From positions 2,389,441-2,453,440 of the forward strand of contig NZ_LT635539.1 of NCBI RefSeq assembly GCF_900120195.1: a stretch of 64,000 bases of DNA, written 5' to 3'. Positions 17,276 to 25,639 of this stretch are shown piece by piece. This DNA comes from Blautia sp. Marseille-P3087. Lineage in GTDB: Bacteria > Bacillota > Clostridia > Lachnospirales > Lachnospiraceae. A model generated the notes under the pieces. It was not told the DNA's origin. It saw only the letters and a program-made list of their open reading frames with translations, and did not search any database. The translations under genes were made by a program, and so were the position numbers. How positions within the stretch are numbered: the stretch's first letter is position 1; every line of letters starts with the position of its first letter.

Positions 17276-18634
17276 ATGAGAAGAAATAAAAAGAGTAGAA
17301 TTCTTGCAGTCTTACTTGCCGTGTCCCTGTCAGGAAGTTCTGCAGTTTACGCACAGGCAGAGGAAGTAAATAATCCGGATCCGGATATTGAGATATGTGG
17401 GGAAGAACATGAGATGAAAGAAGTGCAGGTAGTGGAACCTACCTGTACAGAAGCAGGATATGTACTCTGGAAATGTTCGAGCTGTGATTATGAGGAGAAA
17501 CGTGATCTCAAAAAGGCACTTGGTCATGATCTTGAGGTGTTTTCTACAGAAGAGGCCACAGAAGATACTCCGGGAAAAGTTGTTTATAGATGTAAAAGAG
17601 AAAAGTGTGATTACACGGAGACTAATATCATTTCTGTAGCAGAACCAGGTACAGACGATAAAGAAAATGACAAAGACAATAAACCGGGAAACGGTGAAAA
17701 GTCAGATGTGCCAGCTGACCCGAACGAAAATGATAAGACTGATAACAATGGTGAGACAAAGCCGGATACCGGAAATGAATCCGGCGAAGATTCTGATAAG
17801 ACAGAGGAACCCGCGGTTGACGAAGAAGAACTCCCGGATGTGGATGTGGATGAAGAATATGCGTCCTATGCTTCTTCTACATCTACAGAGGTTGTAGCAG
17901 AATATGATCCGACAACAGCTTCTCACACGATTAAAGTAGCAAAAGACGCGAAGCACCCGGAGGAAGTTGAGGAGATTGAGGGCAAAACTGTTGCAGATAA
18001 TACAGCCAGAATCAGCAGAGATGAACAGGGAAACATTACGGATCTGGCGATATCTACAGAGATTGAAAAAATTAAAAATGGATTTTCACTTACCAGTGAA
18101 GCGAAAACGTTGAAATCTATTTCCATCATAAATGCGAAAGATCTGCCAAATGACTGGTTTACTTTAAATGCAGGCAAAACGGCAGGTGAACTTGGAATTC
18201 ATGTAGAGTATACAAAAGATGAAATAGTTCTGACTCTGACGGAAAACAAGAAGATACTGAATATTGTAAACGTTACAGAGGATGAGACAACGATTACAAT
18301 GAAGACTTCAACCGGCGGAAGCTTTGGGATTCGAAAAAATCTTCAGAAGTTTTCAACAAAACTTGAGGGCGTGGTAAAAGGCACAAAGAACCGGATCGTA
18401 CTGAAAGGTACAGAAGGTGCGAAACCATCTGTGGAGCTGTCTTATGTGAAAGAGAAGAGAGAGGACGACACGGCAGTTAAAGAAACAGCAGAAAAAGATA
18501 ATGAAACTGAAAATAAAGAAAACGATGAAGACTCTGCAAATGCAGAGGAAGAAAGAAATGAAGAACATTACTGGATCAGAGCCTATAACGACGAGGTGGA
18601 GGATCCAATTGTGATCACTGTTTATAAGAAATAA
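17276..18634 (+). CDS. secreted acidic protein with paired-cysteine motifs
   Basis: 452 residues. The signal peptide RILAVLLAVSLSGSSAVYA is cut near residue 27. Cysteines at 57, 67, 70, 106 and 111 occur in a CTEAGYVLWKCSSCDYEE pattern plus GHD, very like the Cys-rich segment of the giant protein at 2.7 kb. A highly charged Asp/Glu/Asn linker spans ~125-205, a folded domain ~210-410, and a second acidic stretch comes before the end. No sorting motif or membrane anchor is seen. The start at 17276 has AAAGGAG six bases before it; the earlier start at 17213 lies inside the palindromic repeat. It is probably an extracellular zinc- or disulfide-stabilised protein of unknown role. Confidence 0.75.
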   Translation: MRRNKKSRILAVLLAVSLSGSSAVYAQAEEVNNPDPDIEICGEEHEMKEVQVVEPTCTEAGYVLWKCSSCDYEEKRDLKKALGHDLEVFSTEEATEDTPGKVVYRCKREKCDYTETNIISVAEPGTDDKENDKDNKPGNGEKSDVPADPNENDKTDNNGETKPDTGNESGEDSDKTEEPAVDEEELPDVDVDEEYASYASSTSTEVVAEYDPTTASHTIKVAKDAKHPEEVEEIEGKTVADNTARISRDEQGNITDLAISTEIEKIKNGFSLTSEAKTLKSISIINAKDLPNDWFTLNAGKTAGELGIHVEYTKDEIVLTLTENKKILNIVNVTEDETTITMKTSTGGSFGIRKNLQKFSTKLEGVVKGTKNRIVLKGTEGAKPSVELSYVKEKREDDTAVKETAEKDNETENKENDEDSANAEEERNEEHYWIRAYNDEVEDPIVITVYKK

Positions 18635-18640
18635 AAATTA

Positions 18641-18669
18641 ACGGGGCATATCAAAACGATATGCCCCGT
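18641..18669. terminator. bidirectional terminator between converging genes
   Basis: A perfect twelve-base stem, ACGGGGCATATC/GATATGCCCCGT, encloses AAAAC. It has T-rich flanks on both strands and separates the plus-strand secreted protein gene from the minus-strand pyk. Confidence 0.9.
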
Positions 18670-18673
18670 GATT

Positions 18674-20098
18674 TTAGTATTCGCCTACAACTGTAGCTTT
18701 AAGCAGGTTGGTGTTTCCGGAACGTCCAAGCGGAACTCCGACAGTCAGAACAACGACATCGCCTTTTTTTACATAGCCGTTTTCTTCGGCGGCTTCTGTA
18801 GCGTGAAGGAGAAGGATCTCCATGCTGTATTCTTCTTTTGTCAGGATCGGAGCAACACCCCATACCATGTTTAACTGACGCCATGTACGTTCATCCGGAG
18901 TACATGCGATGATCTGGCATCCTGGACGATATTTGGAAACCATGCGTGCAGTGTTTCCGGAACGGGTAACTGCGATGATGGCTTTTGCATTCAGGTCGAT
19001 GGCTGTCATGCAGGTAGCATGAGAAATCGCAGTTGTTACGTTGGTAGTGTCATCTTTTGTACGAACACTGAACTGTTGGTTGTATTCAACATCAGCTTCT
19101 GTACGGCGGGCAATCTTGACCATCGTCTTGAGTGCTTCAATCGGATATTTACCGGCAGCAGTTTCACCGGAAAGCATGATCGCACTCGTTCCCTGATAGA
19201 TGGCATTGGCAACGTCTGTAGTCTCTGCACGTGTCGGACGCGGATTCTTGATCATGGAATCCAGCATCTGAGTTGCTGTGATAACCTGTTTGCCGGCACT
19301 GTATACTTGGGAAATGATATCTTTCTGAATAACCGGAACGTCTTCAAGCGGAATTTCAACACCCATATCACCACGGGCGATCATGATACCGTCTGCGGCT
19401 TCAATGATGCTGTCGATGTTGTCAACACCCTGCTGGTTCTCGATCTTTGCGATGATCTTGATGTCGTGGCCGCCGTTTTTCTCGAGGATATCGCGGATCT
19501 CTTTGACATCGGCTGCTGTTCTGGTGAAGGAAGCAGCGATGAAATCATAGCCTTCTTTGATACCGAAAAGGATATCGTCATGATCCTTTGGGCTGATAAA
19601 TGGCATATTTACTTCGACGCCAGGAAGGTTTACACCTTTTTTGTTGCTGAGGACACCGCCGTTTATAACGGTACAGACAATGTCATGACCTTTGATCTTT
19701 TTGACTTCAAGTCCGATCAGACCATCATCGATCAGAATGCTGTTGCCAGGTTTGACATCTTTATATAAATCCTTGTAGGTAACAGAAACGATTTTTTCAT
19801 TTCCTTCGATCTCATCTGCAGTCAGAGTAAATTCCTGACCTTCCTTCAGAGTGATCTTTCCATCTGCAAATTCGCAGATACGAATTTCAGGACCTTTTGT
19901 ATCGAGAAGCGCTGCAACTGGTTTGTTAAGACGTGTGCGGATTTCTTTTAATTTATCAATACGGCCTTTCTGTTCATCGTGTAAACCATGAGAGAAGTTA
20001 AAACGTGCTACATTCATTCCTTCTTTAATTAATTCTTCCAGAACACCGTCTTTGTCAGTAGACGGACCAAGGGTACAGATAATTTTTGTTTTGCGCAT
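18674..20098 (-). CDS. pyk: pyruvate kinase
   Basis: 474 residues. The N-terminus RKTKIICTLGPSTD and NFSHG, the catalytic lysine segment KIIAKIENQQG, and the signature IMIARGDMGVEIP are all present. The enzyme makes pyruvate and ATP from phosphoenolpyruvate and ADP, the last step of glycolysis. It lacks the extra C-terminal PEP-utiliser-like domain of bacillary pyruvate kinases and is thus the short form. GGAGG lies before the ATG on the minus strand, with a clear promoter 40-65 bases upstream. It is monocistronic: the CLC gene behind it has its own terminator. Confidence 0.95.
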   Translation of the reverse strand: MRKTKIICTLGPSTDKDGVLEELIKEGMNVARFNFSHGLHDEQKGRIDKLKEIRTRLNKPVAALLDTKGPEIRICEFADGKITLKEGQEFTLTADEIEGNEKIVSVTYKDLYKDVKPGNSILIDDGLIGLEVKKIKGHDIVCTVINGGVLSNKKGVNLPGVEVNMPFISPKDHDDILFGIKEGYDFIAASFTRTAADVKEIRDILEKNGGHDIKIIAKIENQQGVDNIDSIIEAADGIMIARGDMGVEIPLEDVPVIQKDIISQVYSAGKQVITATQMLDSMIKNPRPTRAETTDVANAIYQGTSAIMLSGETAAGKYPIEALKTMVKIARRTEADVEYNQQFSVRTKDDTTNVTTAISHATCMTAIDLNAKAIIAVTRSGNTARMVSKYRPGCQIIACTPDERTWRQLNMVWGVAPILTKEEYSMEILLLHATEAAEENGYVKKGDVVVLTVGVPLGRSGNTNLLKATVVGEY

Positions 20099-20135
20099 TC
20101 AAATTCCTCCTACTTTTCCTAAAAAATACACCTTT

Positions 20136-20163
20136 ATTCTAACATATAATTTTCATTGTACAA
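20136..20163 (-). promoter_or_regulatory. pyk promoter
   Basis: On the minus strand, TTGTAC (20163-20158) and TAGAAT (20141-20136) are separated by 16 bases and lie about 40 bases from the pyk start codon. Confidence 0.65.
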
Positions 20164-20203
20164 GTTAAGTTTTTGATAAAATACACGTTAAATTTATAAC
20201 ATA

Positions 20204-20250
20204 ATATCAAAGATTGTGGGAGCAGTTTAATACAAAACAATCTTTGATAT
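20204..20250. repeat. 14-base inverted repeat upstream of pyk
   Basis: ATATCAAAGATTGT (20204-20217) and ACAATCTTTGATAT (20237-20250) are perfect inverted copies with a 19-base spacer. The element lies about 40 bases upstream of the pyk -35 box and just beyond the CLC terminator. It could be a distant operator or a second hairpin. Confidence 0.55.
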
Positions 20251-20261
20251 CTAAAACACAA

Positions 20262-20299
20262 CAATCGCCATACCAGTTTAAAATCTGGTATGACGATTG
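20262..20299 (-). terminator. hairpin at the 3' end of the CLC gene
   Basis: CAATCGCCATACCAG and CTGGTATGACGATTG pair over 15 bases with one mismatch. The stem includes the last codons of the gene. On the minus strand it is followed by a moderately T-rich stretch. Confidence 0.6.
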
Positions 20300-21573
20300 A
20301 TGTATTTTGCCTTATATTTAGAATATACGATCGTCTGATCTTTATACAGTCCGTAATAACCGGAAACGGCATAGCTGATGGAAACTGCGATCAGATAATA
20401 GGAAACACCACGGAATCCGAAGAGCTCAAATGCGATCAGGATCGAGGTGATCGGGCAGTTGGTAACACCGCAGAAAAGTGCTGCCATTCCGGCGGCTGCG
20501 CAGATAGACGGGGAAAGTCCTATCAGATGCCCCATGAGACATCCGAAAGTTGCGCCGATGCAGAACGACGGAACAATCTCACCACCGCGGAATCCGGCAC
20601 GCATGGTCAGCGCGGTCAGAAGAATTTTCCAGAAGAAATCCAGTGGACGCGTCTGTCCCTCTTCAATGGCAAGCTCGATCAGATTGTTGCCTGCGCCCAT
20701 GTAATCAGTAGTTCGTAAAAGCAAAGTGATCGCAATGATGATCGCACTGGCAGCAACAATACGAATATAGGGATTTTTGAAATATTTTGTGTAAAGTTTG
20801 CTGATTCCCTGCAATGTCATGCAGAAAATGATACTAATCGCGGCACATGCGACAGCGACGAGAACCATTTTCAGACCGGTTTCCACAGTAAGAGCCGGAA
20901 TATCTACAACGTGAAAAGATTCTGGATGGATTCCGAAGTTGGCAGCAAATTCCGAAGCAATAATAGAAGATATCACGCATGGAACCAGTGCTGCATAGTA
21001 CATGATACCGACGCTGACTACTTCCATGGAAAAAACAGCCGCAGCCATCGGAGTACCGAAAACAGCGGAGAAAGCCGCACTCATTCCACACATGACCATG
21101 ACGTGACGGTCTTCTTCGTCGAGACGGAACCAGCTTCCGAGCTGATTACCGATGCTTCCGCCAAGCTGGATCGCTGCACCTTCACGTCCGGCAGAACCAC
21201 CGGCAAAGTGTGTCAGGATCGTGGAAATGAAAATCAGCGGAGCAGAACGGAAGGGAACGTCATCCTGTGAGCGGATGGTGGAAAGTACCTGATTGGTGCC
21301 GCCATCGTCCTGTCCGAGTTTCTGATAGAGAAAGACGATGACAAGGCCGGTAGCGGGCAGCAGAAAGAACACCCAGAAGTGTTCTGTGCGGTAAGTTGTA
21401 ACAAATTTCAGTGCCCGTGCAAAAAGACTGCTGATGAAACCGACCATCAGCCCGGTCAGGACTGCGAGAAGCAGCCACTTGATCAGATTTGTCATGTCAT
21501 ACTGGATGTGCCCGGCATAATAGTGCAGATCGTGAGTTTTTTCCGGATTTTTATTATCCTGTGTGTTGTTCAT
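20278..21573 (-). CDS. CLC-family anion channel/antiporter
   Basis: 431 residues with about ten membrane helices. The gating motif GREG with Glu131 lies in AGGSAGREGAAIQ, and the partner segments are GGTNQV (91-96) and RGGEIVPSF. A TNQ segment in place of the chloride-type GSGIP, and GGE-x-x-P near the centre, resemble fluoride/proton CLC-F antiporters, though the Thr of their GGExTP motif is Val here. Chloride or fluoride exchange is therefore open. No fluoride riboswitch was seen upstream. The start at 21573 has GGGGGAG just before it; a TTG 12 bases earlier is less likely. Confidence 0.82.
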   Translation of the reverse strand: MNNTQDNKNPEKTHDLHYYAGHIQYDMTNLIKWLLLAVLTGLMVGFISSLFARALKFVTTYRTEHFWVFFLLPATGLVIVFLYQKLGQDDGGTNQVLSTIRSQDDVPFRSAPLIFISTILTHFAGGSAGREGAAIQLGGSIGNQLGSWFRLDEEDRHVMVMCGMSAAFSAVFGTPMAAAVFSMEVVSVGIMYYAALVPCVISSIIASEFAANFGIHPESFHVVDIPALTVETGLKMVLVAVACAAISIIFCMTLQGISKLYTKYFKNPYIRIVAASAIIIAITLLLRTTDYMGAGNNLIELAIEEGQTRPLDFFWKILLTALTMRAGFRGGEIVPSFCIGATFGCLMGHLIGLSPSICAAAGMAALFCGVTNCPITSILIAFELFGFRGVSYYLIAVSISYAVSGYYGLYKDQTIVYSKYKAKYINRHTRF

Positions 21574-21646
21574 AAGCTCCCCCAAAAGTTAAATAGTGTT
21601 TTGCATATTCCCGAAGTATTTCTGTTTATATCAGGACATGCAACAA

Positions 21647-21676
21647 ACGGTTCCGGGAAATATTCTGCGGAACCGT
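21647..21676 (-). terminator. terminator of the copper operon
   Basis: On the minus strand a nine-base stem (ACGGTTCCG/CGGAACCGT) is followed by TTGTTG. It lies 37 bases after the copA/copZ stop. Confidence 0.75.
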
Positions 21677-21712
21677 CTGATGCTTGTACCTATAAGTCGG
21701 TATGGTTTGGTA

Positions 21713-21931
21713 TTACTCCTGAGTAATTCCTGTAACCTCATATCCTGCTTCTTTGATCGTAGCGCGGATCTTGTCTTCGTCAACTCTTTCCGGTGCTGTG
21801 AAAACAGTTGTGTTGCTTTCATGGGAAGATACGACATCTTCTGCGCCGAAAGCTTTTTTGATTGCTTCATTTACATGTGCTTCGCAGTGTCCGCACATCA
21901 TTCCTTCTACATTAACTGTAACTTTTACCAT
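21713..21931 (-). CDS. copZ: copper chaperone CopZ encoded in frame inside copA
   Basis: 72 residues from an internal in-frame ATG of copA, beginning [16 protein letters not shown], the standard length and start of a free CopZ. AAAAGGAG lies nine bases before this ATG on the minus strand, as good as any gene start here. The preceding copA linker is AT-rich and low in complexity, like a former intergenic region whose stop was lost. I infer that both a CopA-CopZ fusion and a free chaperone are made. If the internal start is not used, this is simply the second metal-binding domain of CopA. Confidence 0.6.
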   Translation of the reverse strand: MVKVTVNVEGMMCGHCEAHVNEAIKKAFGAEDVVSSHESNTTVFTAPERVDEDKIRATIKEAGYEVTGITQE

Positions 21932-24268
21932 AGTTTTTTGCTCCTTTTCTTTTATATTATAATCATTTTTTACTTCAATGGAAGTAGCTTGTTTTATTTT
22001 TTTGTCTTTTCCTGCATCGTGAATTTTAAACAGGTTCAGACGAAGGGCATTTGTAACGACGCAGAAGCTGGAGAGGCTCATTGCTGCAGCGCCAAACATC
22101 GGGTTGAGTGTCCAGCCGAAAATCGGGATCCAGACACCGGCAGCGAGCGGAATACCGATGACATTGTAGAAAAATGCCCAGAAAAGATTTTCGTGGATAT
22201 TTTTCAGGGTAGCACGGCTGAGACGGATCGCAGCAGGAACATCACTCAGGCGGCTCTTCATCAGGACAACATCGGCAGCGTCGATTGCAATATCTGTTCC
22301 GGCACCGATCGCGATTCCGATATTAGCTCGTGTAAGAGCCGGAGCATCGTTGATACCGTCACCGACCATGGCAACTTTGCCCTGCTCCTTCAGGGAACGG
22401 ATCACGCTTTCTTTGCCATCAGGGAGAACTCCTGCAATGACATCGTCTACGCCTGCCTGAGCACCGATTGCTCTTGCGGTACGTTCGTTGTCACCGGTCA
22501 GCATAACTACGCGGATGCCCATGTTCTGAAGTTCTGTGATTGCCTGTGGGCTGTCCTCTTTGATAACATCAGCGACTGCAATAATTCCGACCAGTTTGCT
22601 GTTTCGTGCAAAAAGGAGGGGAGTTTTTCCCTGCTCGGCAAGTTTCTCTGCTTTCCGGGAGAGAGAAGCAGGAACGTGTACTCTGCTGCTGATGAATTTC
22701 ATACTTCCGCCGATCAGGGTTTCATTATTCAATACCGCGGAAAGACCATTTCCCGGAAGTGCATGGAAATCGGAAACTTCCGGTGCAGTAAGGTGCAGGT
22801 TTTCGGCATGCTCTAAAATTGCTTTTGCAAGCGGATGCTCACTCTTTTTCTCAAGGGCAAATGCCATTGTAAGAAGCTCTGTTTCAGAAATTCCGTCAGC
22901 CGGGAGAAGGTCTGTTACCTCTGGCTGTCCGCTTGTGATGGTACCCGTTTTGTCGAGTGCTACGATCTGGACTTTGCCTGCTTCTTCGAGAGAAACCGCT
23001 GTTTTGAAAAGGATGCCGTTCTTTGCGCCCATACCATTGCCGACCATAATTGCTACAGGAGTGGCAAGTCCAAGTGCACATGGACAACTGATGACAAGAA
23101 CAGAAATTCCACGTGCAAGTGAGTAGCCAAATTCATGTCCGGTCAGAAGCCAGATAATGGTTGTAATGACTGCAATTGTGATGACTGCCGGGACAAAAAT
23201 ACCGGAAACACGGTCTGCAATCTTTGCAATCGGAGCTTTGGTGGCGGCGGCATCACTGACCATTTTGATGATCTGGGAGAGTGTGGTGTCTTCGCCTACA
23301 CGGGTTGCCTCGCACTTGATAAATCCGGACTGGTTGACGGTTGCTGCGGAAACAAGATCACCGGCAGCTTTGTCAACAGGGATGCTTTCGCCGGTCAGTG
23401 CAGATTCGTTGATGGCGCTGGTACCTTCGATGATCACACCGTCGACCGGAATGTTTTCTCCGGGCCGTACGATGAAAATATCGCCTTTTTTTACCTGTTC
23501 GATTGGAACGGTGGCTTCCTGGCCATTACGGAGAATGACAGCTGTTTTCGGTGCAAGTTTCATAAGACTCTTTAATGCATCGGTTGTTTTGCCTTTAGAG
23601 CGTGCTTCGAGCATTTTTCCGACGGTGATCAGAGTCAGAATCATGGCAGCGGATTCAAAATAAAATTCCATCATGTAGTTCATGACTGCGGCGGAATCAC
23701 CGTCAACCTGTGCTCTTGTCATGGCGAAGAGTGCATAAACACTCCATACAAAAGATGCCATGGAACCAAGTGCGACAAGGGTGTCCATGTTCGGAGAACG
23801 GTGCCACAGACTCTTAAAGCCGCTGATAAAGAATTTCTGGTTGATGACCATGATGATTCCGGCAAGCAGAAGCTGTACAAGCCCCATGGCAATATGGTTG
23901 TCGTTGAACCATGCAGGAAGCGGCCAGCCCCACATCATGTGTCCCATGGAGAAATACATGAGGACGAGGAGAAAACCTGTCGAGGCGATCAGTCGGCGTT
24001 TGAGAACCGGTGTCTCGTGGTCTTCGAGTGCTTCTTCAGCCTCGGACATGGAAACCTGTTCTTTGGCAGCGCTTTTGAGTGAGGCTCCATAGCCTGCCTG
24101 TTGTACGGCAGTGATGATATCGTGGGAAGAGGCAGTTCCCTCAACTCCCATAGAATTTGTCAGAAGGCTGACGGAACAGGATGTGACTCCCGGAACTTTT
24201 GATACAGCCTTTTCTACACGGGATGAGCAGGCAGCGCAGCTCATGCCGGTGACGTTATATTGTTCCAT
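21713..24268 (-). CDS. copA: copper-exporting P1B-type ATPase with C-terminal CopZ-like domain
   Basis: 851 residues. The N-terminal metal-binding domain holds GMSCAACSS (Cys11, Cys14). Eight membrane helices, the intramembrane CPC near residue 393, the phosphorylation site DKTGTIT near 438 and the [10 protein letters not shown] hinge follow. This is the normal copper(I) exporter layout. Unusually, a ~30-residue charged linker then joins a second complete metal-binding domain (Met780 to the end, GMMCGHC with Cys792 and Cys795). That domain has its own ribosome binding site within the frame (see the copZ entry). GGAGG precedes the ATG, overlapping the end of the small membrane gene. The operon is csoR, small protein, copA. 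Confidence 0.95.
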   Translation of the reverse strand: MEQYNVTGMSCAACSSRVEKAVSKVPGVTSCSVSLLTNSMGVEGTASSHDIITAVQQAGYGASLKSAAKEQVSMSEAEEALEDHETPVLKRRLIASTGFLLVLMYFSMGHMMWGWPLPAWFNDNHIAMGLVQLLLAGIIMVINQKFFISGFKSLWHRSPNMDTLVALGSMASFVWSVYALFAMTRAQVDGDSAAVMNYMMEFYFESAAMILTLITVGKMLEARSKGKTTDALKSLMKLAPKTAVILRNGQEATVPIEQVKKGDIFIVRPGENIPVDGVIIEGTSAINESALTGESIPVDKAAGDLVSAATVNQSGFIKCEATRVGEDTTLSQIIKMVSDAAATKAPIAKIADRVSGIFVPAVITIAVITTIIWLLTGHEFGYSLARGISVLVISCPCALGLATPVAIMVGNGMGAKNGILFKTAVSLEEAGKVQIVALDKTGTITSGQPEVTDLLPADGISETELLTMAFALEKKSEHPLAKAILEHAENLHLTAPEVSDFHALPGNGLSAVLNNETLIGGSMKFISSRVHVPASLSRKAEKLAEQGKTPLLFARNSKLVGIIAVADVIKEDSPQAITELQNMGIRVVMLTGDNERTARAIGAQAGVDDVIAGVLPDGKESVIRSLKEQGKVAMVGDGINDAPALTRANIGIAIGAGTDIAIDAADVVLMKSRLSDVPAAIRLSRATLKNIHENLFWAFFYNVIGIPLAAGVWIPIFGWTLNPMFGAAAMSLSSFCVVTNALRLNLFKIHDAGKDKKIKQATSIEVKNDYNIKEKEQKTMVKVTVNVEGMMCGHCEAHVNEAIKKAFGAEDVVSSHESNTTVFTAPERVDEDKIRATIKEAGYEVTGITQE

Positions 24269-24280
24269 TGCGGTACCTCC

Positions 24281-24388
24281 TTATGAAATACTGAGAGAAT
24301 CTCCTTTAAAGTGGTATGCAGCCTTGTGTGCTGCAAAGATCATGGCAATAATGACGATCAGTAAAATAATAATGTCATCTGGTTTCAT
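24281..24388 (-). CDS. 35-residue single-helix membrane protein in the copper operon
   Basis: The reading is MKPDDIIILLIVIIAMIFAA followed by HKAAYHF and a short polar tail: one membrane helix of about 17 residues with histidines just beyond it. AGAGGAAAA precedes the ATG, and the TAA overlaps the ribosome binding site of copA, so it is translationally coupled to the pump. It resembles in layout the small membrane partners found beside FeoB, but without cysteines. It may assist CopA or bind copper through His21 and His26. No family can be named. Confidence 0.65.
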   Translation of the reverse strand: MKPDDIIILLIVIIAMIFAAHKAAYHFKGDSLSIS

Positions 24389-24441
24389 GGTTATTTTTCC
24401 TCTGAAAATTCTTCAGTTTTATGTTTATCCAGTTGTTACAG

Positions 24442-24828
24442 TTACTTCATCAGTTTCTGAAGAGTTGCGACAAGCTCGTCAATTGTCTCGTCTTTGCCCG
24501 CGCGGATATCGCGTGCAACGCAGGTTCGGATATGATTCGCGAGAAGTTCTTTATTGAATGAGTTAACTGCGGCATTTACAGCGGCAGACTGGATAAGGAT
24601 GTCGTTGCAGTAAGCATCGTTTTCCAACATTCCTATGATTCCCCGTATCTGTCCCTCAATACGTTTCAGACGGTTGACAAGTTTCCTGCGATCAGCTTCT
24701 GAACGGTCTGTGTGCTTCATACTGCAGCAGGAACAGACCGGTGATTTATCGGATGTGGTATCACATGGCATTGCGTTTGCGGAAATATCGGCAGTTGTCT
24801 GATCTTTATTACAATTACAATCGGACAT
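24442..24828 (-). CDS. csoR: CsoR-type copper-sensing repressor with Cys-rich N-terminal tail
   Basis: 128 residues. The four-helix DUF156 core starts near residue 47 (RRKLVNRLKRIEGQIRGI) and carries the copper ligands Cys74, His99 and Cys103. Copper(I) binding would release DNA and induce the operon. An extra N-terminal tail of ~40 residues has six cysteines (4, 6, 22, 32, 34, 35), including SDCNCN and CSCC, unlike the ~90-residue Bacillus protein. The tail may be a second metal site. GAAAGGAG lies before the ATG. Two operator copies sit upstream, one inside the promoter, so it represses itself and copA. Confidence 0.92.
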   Translation of the reverse strand: MSDCNCNKDQTTADISANAMPCDTTSDKSPVCSCCSMKHTDRSEADRRKLVNRLKRIEGQIRGIIGMLENDAYCNDILIQSAAVNAAVNSFNKELLANHIRTCVARDIRAGKDETIDELVATLQKLMK

Positions 24829-24870
24829 AGGTAAGACTCCTTTCTGAATGTGAGTGTATCATTCGGATAA

Positions 24871-24887
24871 ATACCCTATAGGGGTAT
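24871..24887. promoter_or_regulatory. CsoR operator 2 (downstream of the start point)
   Basis: ATACCCTATAGGGGTAT has the ATACCC...GGGTAT dyad of known Bacillus CsoR sites. It lies in the csoR 5' leader, 37 bases centre to centre from the promoter operator. Confidence 0.8.
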
Positions 24888-24902
24888 GATGATTCTGGTG
24901 AT

Positions 24903-24931
24903 AATATATACCCCATAAGGGTATTTGTCAA
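24903..24931 (-). promoter_or_regulatory. csoR-copA promoter with operator 1 in its spacer
   Basis: On the minus strand, TTGACA (24931-24926) and TATATT (24908-24903) are 17 bases apart. The CsoR-like dyad ATACCCCATAAGGGTAT (24908-24924, plus strand) fills the spacer exactly, so bound CsoR would block polymerase. Confidence 0.88.
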
Positions 24932-25019
24932 GAGGGAATATAGAAAAAGTGAGAGGTGGGTGACTTGTGGAAGAGAAGGACTTGAGGAAGTCATCAAAAA
25001 GTGAGCGGTGTAATGACTT

Positions 25020-25260
25020 GCAGAGGAGAAAGTCATATAGAAGTCCACGAAATGTAGGTAAATCGGGTACCCAGCGGGAGAGAAAGTCATGAGGAAGTCA
25101 TCGGAATGAGAAAAATCGGGTACCCTGTGGGAGAGAAAGTCATGAGGAAGTCATCGGAATGAGAAAAATCGGGTACCCTGTGGGAGAGAAAGTCATGAGG
25201 GGGTCCACGAAATGTAGGTAAACTGGGTACCCTGTGGGAGAGAAAGTCATGAGAAAGTCA
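25020..25260. repeat. 53-54 base tandem repeats with GGGTACCC palindromes
   Basis: GGGTACCC recurs at 25065, 25118, 25171 and 25225, giving periods of 53, 53 and 54. Each unit also carries AGAAAGTCATGAG. Two unit types alternate B-A-A-B: type A has AAGTCATCGGAATGAG, type B has GTCCACGAAATGTAGG. Degenerate half units extend back to about 24950. The period is not a multiple of three and no frame is open, so the array is non-coding. It lies between the MATE gene end and the copper promoter. Confidence 0.8.
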
Positions 25261-25639
25261 ATGAAACAGTGAAAAATGGTGGACTCTGATAGGGGAATGT
25301 TCAAATGGAATCAACAAGAACATGAAAAAAGGTAGACTTCAGAAAGAGAAAGTCCCGACAGGGTAAATAAATTCGAATTAAGATTTGAATAAAGAATAAG
25401 ATTCGAATGAAAAATGAGGTGTTTGAATGAAGATGAACAGGAGGAAGATTTGCGGAGAACAATGAAATATCCAGATGAAAATAAGATATGGTAGTCGCTA
25501 ATAAAAAGATAAGATTTCCATCCAATAGAATGTCAACATACAGAAAAGCCTTCTACATATGAAAACCAGGGATACAGTGTGTAAATCAATATATTACATA
25601 CCTGATATATCAAGAAATCTTATATAACCCAGGGGTGCG
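25261..25639. other. gene-free AT-rich stretch
   Basis: Apart from a trailing repeat fragment near 25261-25290, I see no gene, promoter pair or hairpin here. A minus-strand frame (25301-25525) has no ribosome binding site and a simple composition. Confidence 0.5.

Noticed and set aside
19019-19768. 249-codon plus-strand frame opposite pyk
   Set aside because: Antisense shadow of a clearly coding, conserved gene; no start signal.
21586-21712. Fluoride riboswitch before the CLC gene
   Set aside because: No match to the conserved pseudoknot elements; the segment is explained by the copper-operon terminator and a short leader.
21596-22816. 406-codon plus-strand frame opposite copA
   Set aside because: It mirrors the copA coding strand, has no ribosome binding site and reads as Cys/Phe-rich low-quality protein.
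25020-25260. CRISPR array
   Set aside because: Units follow each other directly with no unique spacers and no cas genes nearby.
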